From the NCBI GenBank assembly GCA_021808285.1, contig JAKBBV010000016.1:1-52813 (forward strand): 52,813 nt of DNA, read 5' to 3'. Made by a program: the position numbers and the translations under genes. The notes beneath the pieces are model-generated. The model did no database searches. It was not told the origin of the DNA and was given only the letters and a program-made list of their open reading frames with translations. How positions within the stretch are numbered: the first letter of the stretch is position 1; every line of letters begins with the position of its first letter. Source of the stretch: Pseudomonadota bacterium (lineage in GTDB: Bacteria; Pseudomonadota; Alphaproteobacteria; Caulobacterales; Caulobacteraceae). Below are positions 45,112 to 52,813 of the stretch, one piece after another.

Positions 45112-46461
45112 TCACAGGTTCTCGCGCAGCCAGGCCGTGGCCCGGGCGACGATCCCCGCGTCCGGATCGATCGCCGCGCCGGGACGGCCTTCCCCCATCT
45201 TGCGGGGATTGGCCTCGCGCGGGCCAAAGGCGGCCCGCTGCAGCACACCCGCCGCCGCGCAGAAGGCCGGGCCGGCGGCGTTGTCGGCGAGCCGCGGCAT
45301 GCGTCGCGGGCGCCCCAGGCGGACAGGTCGGTCAAAGACCCGCACGGCGACCTCACGCACGCCCGCCAGCTGGCTGGCGCCGCCGACCAGAACCAGGCCG
45401 GCGCCCGGATCGACCAGGGCGCCCGAGGCGCGCAGGCGGTCGCGCACCAACTCCAGGGTCTCCTCAACCCTGGGCGCGATGATGCCCTTGAGAATGGAGC
45501 GCTGAACCTGAACGGGACCGGCGCCCGGGTCGTCGCCGCGCGGCGGCGCCTCGATCTCCTCGCGGTCTTCGCTGGCCGAGGCGATGGCGGAGCCGTAGAG
45601 CGTCTTGATGCGCTCGGCCCCGGTGGTCGAGGTCGAGAGGCCGCGGGCCAGATCCTGGGTCACATGAGCGCCGCCCACCGGGATGGTATCGACATGAACC
45701 AGGGCGCCGCCTGTGAACACCGCCACGGAGGTCGAGCCGCCGCCCATATCGATACAGATCGAGCCCAGTTCACGCTCGTCCTCCTCAAGAGAGGCCAAGG
45801 CGGATACATAAGGCGAGGCGACCACGCCCTCGAACTGCAGGTGCGAACGCTCGACGCAGTGAGCCAGGGTCTCGCACGTGCCCTCGTTCATCGACACCAC
45901 AAGCATGTCGAGCCCCAGGGTGCGCGCCGACATGCCCGTCGGGTCCTGCACGTGTCGCGCGCCATCCAGCGTCCAGGCGATGGGGCGCAGATGGATCGGC
46001 TGGCGCCGCGACAGGCGCAGGCTCTGAAGGGCCTGAGCCACCGCTCGGGCCTGATCGGCCTCGCTCACCGCGCGTCCTCCCAGCGGTATGCGCGCACTCG
46101 CCCTGTGACTGGCGATCTGACCCAGCGAAGTCGAGACGATCACGCCGGAAACGTCGATGCCCGCGGCGGCCTCGGCCCGCTCCACCGCCTGACCGATCGC
46201 CTGGGCCGCTTCGTCCATGTCGACGATCCCGCCGCCGCGAACCCCGCGCGACTGGACATAGCCCACTCCGGCGGCGTTGAGGGTGCAGTCAGACTTTCGC
46301 ACGCCGTCCGCGCGCATGATGAAGCAGGCGACCTTGCTGGCTCCGAGATCCACAGCGGCCAGAACCGGGGCGCGGCCGAGCGGCAGCTTCAGACCCTCGC
46401 GCCCCTCGCGTCTGCGGGTCTGGGTCGCAGCGGTCCGCCAGTCCATCTCGATCTGCACCAT
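45112..46461 (-). CDS. ftsA: Cell division protein FtsA
   Basis: 449 residues, actin-like ATPase that anchors FtsZ to the membrane. VLAAVDLGASKVACFIMR is the phosphate-1 loop; ELGSICIDMGGGSTSVAVF the phosphate-2 loop; LVLVGGASQLAGVREVA the adenosine motif. The 1C subdomain lies between (about 110-200). The C-terminus IVARATAWLRENL is the membrane-targeting amphipathic helix. An acidic/proline insertion (about 290-320, EDREEIEAPPRGDDPGAG) is longer than in E. coli. It starts 2 bp after the ftsQ stop and is followed by the long ftsZ control region. Confidence 0.97.
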   Translation of the reverse strand: MVQIEMDWRTAATQTRRREGREGLKLPLGRAPVLAAVDLGASKVACFIMRADGVRKSDCTLNAAGVGYVQSRGVRGGGIVDMDEAAQAIGQAVERAEAAAGIDVSGVIVSTSLGQIASHRASARIPLGGRAVSEADQARAVAQALQSLRLSRRQPIHLRPIAWTLDGARHVQDPTGMSARTLGLDMLVVSMNEGTCETLAHCVERSHLQFEGVVASPYVSALASLEEDERELGSICIDMGGGSTSVAVFTGGALVHVDTIPVGGAHVTQDLARGLSTSTTGAERIKTLYGSAIASASEDREEIEAPPRGDDPGAGPVQVQRSILKGIIAPRVEETLELVRDRLRASGALVDPGAGLVLVGGASQLAGVREVAVRVFDRPVRLGRPRRMPRLADNAAGPAFCAAAGVLQRAAFGPREANPRKMGEGRPGAAIDPDAGIVARATAWLRENL

Positions 46462-46463
46462 GC

Positions 46464-47408
46464 TCAGACGCCCCCCTTGGTCTTGGTTTGCGCCGTCGGC
46501 GGCGCCGCTCGCGGCCGGACGAGAACCATCTCAGGATCGCGAAGATCGATCCGCGCCAATCCCAGTCCCAGAATGTTCGCCCGGGCTTGAAGTCGCGCGA
46601 GGCGATCGAGCCCCTCCGCCTCCGCATCATCGCCCGGCAGCAGCACCTCGCCGCCGTCCTTGAGGTCCAGCGTCCACCTCCGGTCGTCGACGCGCACCAG
46701 AGCCGCCACATGCGCGAGGATCGCCGGTCTCTGCCCCAGGGCCGCGATCAGAGCCGGCGCGGCCAGGTTCGCGCCACCGCCCACGATCAGGGGCAGGCCG
46801 CCGAACCGGGAGGGGTCCACCTCCGTCACCGGGGCCCCATTGGAAGCCACGACGACCTCCTTGCCGGCGAATTGCCAGACCGCCATCAACGGGCGCTGGA
46901 CGACATCGATCCGCACGGCGTCCGGCCACAAGCGCAGCACACGCGCGTGCTCGACCCAACCGACCTGCTCGACCCGCGTCCGCACGGCGGCGAGATCGAG
47001 GCCGGACAAGGATTGCCCCGCCTTGATTTCCGCCGCGGCGAGAATCTCCGGCCGGGCGGCGGCGGTCGCGCCCGAGAGCTTCACCTCGGCGACCTGCCCC
47101 CCGAAGTCTGGAAGTCGGCCTTGGAACAGCGCCGGCGCCTGACCGGCCACGGCGCGGACGGCGTCCAGGATGCGTGAGGTCGCGAGCAGCGTGGAGCGTC
47201 CTCGTCCTCCGGTGGCGAGGCCCGCCGCCAGAACGAGGCTGGCGCAGAGCAGGGCGACGATCACCATCGCCTTAGGGGGCAGGCGCAGTCCGCGAACCGC
47301 CTGGAGCTTGGTCAGCGGCGGAGGCCTTCGCCCCTTCTGAGGCGAACGAACGGACGTGGCGCGGGATCGCGATCCCGCACGCCCCGCCTCAAGCGTCGCC
47401 GTGGACAT
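46464..47408 (-). CDS. ftsQ: Cell division protein FtsQ
   Basis: 314 residues. A basic, disordered cytoplasmic N-terminus (about 1-45), one transmembrane helix (about 47-67, [20 protein letters not shown]), then the periplasmic POTRA domain (about 105-180, [28 protein letters not shown]) and the beta domain (to about 290). It is a scaffold of the divisome that recruits FtsL/FtsB. It overlaps ddl by 20 bp and precedes ftsA by 2 bp, so it belongs to one tight operon. Confidence 0.94.
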   Translation of the reverse strand: MSTATLEAGRAGSRSRATSVRSPQKGRRPPPLTKLQAVRGLRLPPKAMVIVALLCASLVLAAGLATGGRGRSTLLATSRILDAVRAVAGQAPALFQGRLPDFGGQVAEVKLSGATAAARPEILAAAEIKAGQSLSGLDLAAVRTRVEQVGWVEHARVLRLWPDAVRIDVVQRPLMAVWQFAGKEVVVASNGAPVTEVDPSRFGGLPLIVGGGANLAAPALIAALGQRPAILAHVAALVRVDDRRWTLDLKDGGEVLLPGDDAEAEGLDRLARLQARANILGLGLARIDLRDPEMVLVRPRAAPPTAQTKTKGGV

Positions 47409-48321
47409 TCGCCGCCTCCGCGATCCAGAGCACCAGTCGATCGAAGTCCATGCCCAGATAGGCCGCCTGCTCGGGCGCGAGCGAGGTCGGCGTCATGCCG
47501 GGCTGGGTGTTCACCTCCAGAAGGACCAGAAGGTCGTTAACGGGGTCATAACGGAAGTCGCTCCGGGTCAGTCCCCGGCATCCCAGGGCCTGGTGCGCGC
47601 GCAGGGCCTGGGCCTTGGCGCGGGCCGCCGCGGGTTCGGAGATCCGCGCCGGCAAAATGTGCGAGGACCCGCCGTCGCTGTATTTGGCGTCGTAGTCGTA
47701 GAAGCCCGTGCGGGCCTCGATCTCGGTCACCGCCAGGGCGCGGTCGCCCAGCACCGCCACCGACAGCTCCAGCCCCGCCACATAGGGCTCGACCAGAACC
47801 TCCTCGCCATAGGCCCAGGCGTCGGACAGGAGCTCGGCCGGCGGGGCGTTCGCGCCCTCGAAGACGCGGAACACGCCCACGGACGACCCTTCGGAATTCG
47901 GCTTGACCACATAGGGAGGCGCCATGACATGGGCGCGACCGGCCTCGCGGCGGTCGAAGAGCCCGCCCCCCGGAACCCGTACGCCCGCCGCCGCCATCAC
48001 CGCCTTGGCCCGGGTCTTGTCCATGGCCAGCGCAGAGGCCAGCACACCGGAATGGGTATAGGCCAGTCCGAGCGTCTCAAGGAGACCTTGTACACAGCCA
48101 TCTTCACCCCAGCGCCCGTGCAGGACGTTGAAGCAGAGGTCGGGCCGCAACCGGTCGAGAACCTGGGCGAGGTCGCGGCCGGCGTCCACGGGCGTGACGC
48201 GGGCTCCGAGACGCTCAAGCGCCCCCACGCAGGCGGCGCCGGAGGTGAGGCTGACCTCCCGCTCAGCCGAGAGGCCCCCCATCAGGACGGCGATGTGACG
48301 GCCTTCGAGCCCAGACGGCAA
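47389..48321 (-). CDS. ddl: D-alanine--D-alanine ligase
   Basis: 310 residues from the TTG at 48321 (GGGGG about 6 bases upstream). The TTG at 48363 is an in-frame alternative, but it lies among the GANTC sites and lacks a ribosome-binding site. The ATP-grasp fold is intact: [14 protein letters not shown] (start of the N-domain), [28 protein letters not shown] (ATP loop) and [15 protein letters not shown] (metal-binding). It makes the D-Ala-D-Ala terminus of the peptidoglycan stem. It overlaps ftsQ by 20 bp. The murB-ddl gap of 107 bp carries three GANTC sites, so a cell-cycle promoter may start here. Confidence 0.95.
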   Translation of the reverse strand: MPSGLEGRHIAVLMGGLSAEREVSLTSGAACVGALERLGARVTPVDAGRDLAQVLDRLRPDLCFNVLHGRWGEDGCVQGLLETLGLAYTHSGVLASALAMDKTRAKAVMAAAGVRVPGGGLFDRREAGRAHVMAPPYVVKPNSEGSSVGVFRVFEGANAPPAELLSDAWAYGEEVLVEPYVAGLELSVAVLGDRALAVTEIEARTGFYDYDAKYSDGGSSHILPARISEPAAARAKAQALRAHQALGCRGLTRSDFRYDPVNDLLVLLEVNTQPGMTPTSLAPEQAAYLGMDFDRLVLWIAEAANVHGDA

Positions 48322-48344
48322 GCTCGCCCCCTGCGGAGAACATT

Positions 48345-48370
48345 GAATCTCCGTGATTCTCAACTGAATC
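48345..48370 (-). promoter_or_regulatory. Triplet of CcrM (GANTC) sites upstream of ddl
   Basis: GAATC at 48345, GATTC at 48355 and GAATC at 48366: three sites in 26 bp, spaced 10 and 11 bp, on one face of the helix. They lie 24-49 bp upstream of the preferred ddl start. Confidence 0.75.
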
Positions 48371-48428
48371 GGGGGCGGCTGTTAAGGAAAAAGGCGTGAT
48401 CCGGCCGCGGATTTTTTCCATCAGCGCT

Positions 48429-49327
48429 TCAGGGCCGCCCGAGACGTCGAATCTCCCAGTCGAGGGCGACGCCCAGCTTCTCCGCCACGTCCGCGCGGAT
48501 CGCCTCGCCGAGGCCTTCAAGGTCCGCCGCGGCGGCCTCCTCCGCGTTGATGAGGAAATTGGCGTGCAGGGGCGACACCTGCGCCCCGCCCCAGGCGCGG
48601 CCACGCCACCCGGCCTCATCGACGCACTTCCAGGCCGACCCGCCGGGCGGGTTCTTGAAGGTCGAGCCTCCGGTCTTCTCGCGAATGGGCTGGGTCGCCT
48701 CGCGACGGCGGGTGATGGCGTCGATCCGGTCGGAGATCGCCTCGGGAGCGTCCGGAAAGCCCTGGAACACCGCCCCGGTCCAGATGAGGCCCTCCGGCAG
48801 GCGGGCATGCCGGTAAGAGAAGTCGAGCTCCGCCGGAGTGAAGACACGTTTGTCGCCGCCGCGATCCACACCCCAAGCGACCGACAGGACCTGAGACGTC
48901 TCGGCCTCGTAGCACCCGGCGTTCATGACCAGGGCCCCGCCCACCGTTCCCGGCACCCCGGCATAGAACTCGAGGCCGCCGATTCCGGCCCTGGCGGCGG
49001 CCCGGGCGAGCTGAGCGTCGAGGGCGCCGGCCCCGGCGATCACCTGGGAGGCATCCCGCTCCACGGCGATCTCGCCAAACCCCCGGCCCGCCAGCCGCAC
49101 AGTCAGGCCCTCAATGCCGCCGTCGCGCACGATCACATTGGAGGCCGCGCCAAGAACCGTCGCCGGAATGTCGCGAGGGAGCGCCCGCAAGAGGTCCGCC
49201 AGATCGTCTTCATCGGCCGGAAGGAAAAGCGCCTCGGCCGGACCGCCGACGCGGAACCAGGTCTGAGCCTTGAGCGGCGCATCGAAGACAAGACGCCCCC
49301 GGACCGCCGGCAGAGCCTCGCGCCAGC

Positions 49328-49331
<4 letters not shown>
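48429..49331 (-). CDS. murB: UDP-N-acetylenolpyruvoylglucosamine reductase
   Basis: 300 residues from a GTG overlapping the murC stop (GTGA). The FAD-binding PP-loop region includes [30 protein letters not shown] and [20 protein letters not shown]; the catalytic serine is in [10 protein letters not shown], and the closing glutamate region is in the [12 protein letters not shown] helix. It reduces enolpyruvyl-UDP-GlcNAc to UDP-MurNAc with NADPH. It is compact, like the type II MurB group. It is followed by the ddl control region. Confidence 0.95.
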
Positions 49332-50749
<1,418 letters not shown>

Positions 50750-50825
50750 CGACGCGGGAACCTACTCCGCTTCGCCGCGGATGCCAGTCCCTTGTCCCTG
50801 CTTGCGTCTCCGGGCCCGTGTCGCC

Positions 50826-51692
50826 TCAGCCGGCGTCCGGCTTGGGGTCCAGATCGGAGGCGTCGTGGCGTTCGGGGACCTGTTCAGAGGCGTCGCCAAA
50901 GACGCGATTGACCTTCCGCCCGCGCTGAACCGCCGGCCGCGCCGCGATCCGGTCGGCCCAGGCGTTGACGTTCGCGTAGTCGCTCACGGCCAGGAACTCC
51001 CCGGCGCCATAGAGCAGGCCCTTGGCGAGGCCGCCGTACCAGGGCCAGACGGCCATGTCCGCGATGGTATAGTCGTCGCCCGCGAGATAGGGGACCTCGG
51101 CCAGGCGCCGTTCGAGAACGTCGAGCTGGCGCTTCACTTCCATGGCGAAGCGGTCGATGGCGTATTCGATCTTGGTCGGCGCATAGGCGTAGAAGTGGCC
51201 GAAGCCGCCGCCGAGATAGGGCGCGCTGCCCATCTGCCAGAACAGCCAGCTCAGACATTCGGCCCGGGCCGCGGGGTCGGTGGGCAGGAAGGCGCCGAAC
51301 TTTTCCGCCAGGTGGACGAGGATGGCCCCCGACTCGAAGATGCGGACGGGCCTGGGTCCGCTGCGGTCGAGCAGGGCCGGTATCTTCGAGTTCGGATTGA
51401 TGGCGACGAAGCCGCTGCCGAACTGGTCGCCCTGTCCGATATTGATAAGCCAGGCGTCGTATTCAGCGCCGGTATGGCCAAGCGCCAGCAGCTCTTCAAA
51501 CATCACCGTGACCTTGACCCCGTTTGGCGTGGCCAGCGAGTAGAGCTGAAAGGGATGCTTTCCGACCGGCAGGTCCTTGTCGTGCGTCGGTCCGGCGATC
51601 GGCCTGTTGATATTGGCGAAGCGGCCGCCGTTCTCCTTGTTCCAGGTCCACACCTTGGGCGGGACATATTCGGCGGCGGGGGCTTCGCTCAT
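50826..51692 (-). CDS. yghU: YghU-type glutathione S-transferase / disulfide-bond oxidoreductase
   Basis: 288 residues. A long N-terminal extension (about 1-45, EYVPPKVWTWNKENGGRFANINRP) is characteristic of YghU/YfcG-like proteins. It is followed by the thioredoxin-like N-domain (GVKVTVMFEELLALG, INPNSKIPALLD, RIFESGAILVHLAEKFG) and an all-helical C-domain (YTIADMAVWPWYGGL). It reduces disulfides with glutathione. It lies between murC and carA and has no obvious functional tie to either; it may mark where the dcw cluster was broken. Confidence 0.92.
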   Translation of the reverse strand: MSEAPAAEYVPPKVWTWNKENGGRFANINRPIAGPTHDKDLPVGKHPFQLYSLATPNGVKVTVMFEELLALGHTGAEYDAWLINIGQGDQFGSGFVAINPNSKIPALLDRSGPRPVRIFESGAILVHLAEKFGAFLPTDPAARAECLSWLFWQMGSAPYLGGGFGHFYAYAPTKIEYAIDRFAMEVKRQLDVLERRLAEVPYLAGDDYTIADMAVWPWYGGLAKGLLYGAGEFLAVSDYANVNAWADRIAARPAVQRGRKVNRVFGDASEQVPERHDASDLDPKPDAG

Positions 51693-51881
51693 GGGCCGGC
51701 TCCTGAGGTTCGATGGGGCGCGCGGTCGGGGCGCGCGGTGGGGCTTTCGGTCGGCTTTCTCACTTGGGGTCTTGGATGTCGTTTGACCAGGGGGCCGGAA
51801 GGCGCCGCTTGCGCCTCTGGCCGCCGACCTCTAGTTACGCGACACATCCCACAGCCCCTTTTTTGACGCCCGAGGTCCGCC

Positions 51882-52813
51882 ATGCGCCATGACCTGCCGG
51901 CCGGAGCCACCGGCCTGCTCGCCCTCGCCGATGGAACGGTGTTCGCCGGCCGCGGGACCGGGCGCGTGGGCGAGGCGGTGGGCGAGGTGTGCTTCAACAC
52001 CGCCATGACTGGCTATCAGGAGATCCTGACCGACCCGTCCTATATGGACCAGATCGTCACTTTCACCTTTCCTCACATCGGCAATGTGGGCGCCAATGAG
52101 GAAGACCTGGAGCAACTCGACCTCGATCCGGCGACCAGGGCGCGGGGCGCGGTGTTCCGCGAGGCCCCCACCCCGCCAGCCAACTGGCGCGCCGATCAGA
52201 GCCTGGAGACCTGGCTCGACCGGATGGGCGTGATCGGGCTGTCGGGCATCGATACGCGCGCCCTGACCCGGCGCATCCGCGAGAGCGGCATGCCGCACGG
52301 CGTCATCGCCCACGATCCCCGGGGCCGGTTCGACGTCGACGCGCTGATCGCCCGGGCGACATCCTGGGCCGGGCTGGAGGGCGCCGACCTCGCCTCGGCC
52401 GCCACCTCCCTGCAGAGCCGCGAGTGGCGCGAGGGCGGCTGGAGCTGGGAGGGCGGCTACGAGACCGGCGCCAAGGACGGCCCCCTGATCGTGGCCCTCG
52501 ATTTTGGTGTGAAGCGCAACATTCTGCGCGCCCTGGTCTCGGCCGGAGCTCGCGTCGTCGTCGCGCCGGCGCGGACATCAGCGGCGGAGATTCTGTCGCG
52601 CCAGCCGGCGGGCGTGGCGCTCACGAACGGCCCCGGCGACCCGGCGGCCACTGCCCGGTGGGCGGCGCCGGAGATTCGCGCCCTGGTGGAGAGCGGTCTT
52701 CCGATCCTGGGCATCTGTCTGGGGCACCAGCTCCTGGCGCTCAGCCTCGGCGCCGAGACAGCCAAGATGGAGCAGGGCCACCATGGCGCCAACCACCCCG
52801 TGCGCGACTTGAC
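51882..52813 (+). CDS. carA: Carbamoyl-phosphate synthase small subunit, 5' part (runs off window)
   Basis: The first 310 codons of carA from the ATG at 51882. The N-terminal CPSase domain has [40 protein letters not shown] and [14 protein letters not shown]. The amidotransferase domain begins at about 200 with [14 protein letters not shown], and the nucleophile cysteine C279 is in [11 protein letters not shown]. The remaining 70-80 codons lie past the window edge. It supplies ammonia from glutamine for carbamoyl phosphate, the precursor of arginine and pyrimidines. carB is expected downstream but not visible. Confidence 0.96.
   Translation, partial: MRHDLPAGATGLLALADGTVFAGRGTGRVGEAVGEVCFNTAMTGYQEILTDPSYMDQIVTFTFPHIGNVGANEEDLEQLDLDPATRARGAVFREAPTPPANWRADQSLETWLDRMGVIGLSGIDTRALTRRIRESGMPHGVIAHDPRGRFDVDALIARATSWAGLEGADLASAATSLQSREWREGGWSWEGGYETGAKDGPLIVALDFGVKRNILRALVSAGARVVVAPARTSAAEILSRQPAGVALTNGPGDPAATARWAAPEIRALVESGLPILGICLGHQLLALSLGAETAKMEQGHHGANHPVRDL

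Noticed and set aside
48376-48382. TTAA half-site upstream of ddl as a CtrA box
   Set aside because: Only one half-site; the second half does not match.

Overview
The window is GC-rich chromosomal DNA from an alphaproteobacterium, most likely order Caulobacterales (Phenylobacterium/Caulobacter-like). The pointers are the murC-murB-ddl-ftsQ-ftsA-ftsZ-lpxC-bamD-recN-ligA block; the prfB / PBP1A / AmiC amidase / divergent rne block; an RNase E with an acidic S1 insertion and a C-terminal GWW motif; a perfect CtrA box (TTAA-N7-TTAA) and clustered CcrM sites (GANTC) upstream of ftsZ; and a GANTC triplet upstream of ddl. The genus is inference from gene order and motifs only.

Layout. 1-5062: start of an MFS transporter gene, then a divergent five-gene unit (exported sorbosone/glucose dehydrogenase-like protein, cytochrome c, amino-acid permease, TauD-like dioxygenase, NnrU-like membrane protein). 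5073-10994 (minus): outer-membrane-type protein, prfB with its programmed +1 frameshift intact, PBP1A and cell-wall amidase. 11446-16293 (plus): RNase E, BepA-like M48 protease, DsbA-like thioredoxin. 16329-25761: single-TM protein, phosphotransferase with a beta-propeller protein, crotonase, orphan histidine kinase behind a chorismate-lyase-like exported protein, and two amidohydrolases. 25933-31115: prmA, uxaC-uxuB, mlaC-like gene and dienelactone hydrolase.

31116-33817 is an accessory scar. It holds an 11-bp-periodic repeat array, degraded RAYT/IS200-like and IS3-like transposase pieces, a possible SnoaL-like fragment, an intact BrnT/BrnA toxin-antitoxin module that appears leaderless, and the last part of an Rhs polymorphic toxin lying antisense and abutting brnA. 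A second 11-bp-periodic array lies alone in the gap at 17303-17434. The two arrays are the least explained structures in the window.

33818-37396 has Xaa-Pro aminopeptidase, an exported metallo-beta-lactamase-fold hydrolase and a SOUL protein. 37369-50749 (minus) is the division/envelope cluster. It is followed by a YghU-type glutathione transferase (minus) and the first two-thirds of carA (plus), which runs off the window. murG, ftsW and murD are not next to murC here, so the classical dcw cluster is split at this point. I found no tRNA, rRNA or CRISPR array.
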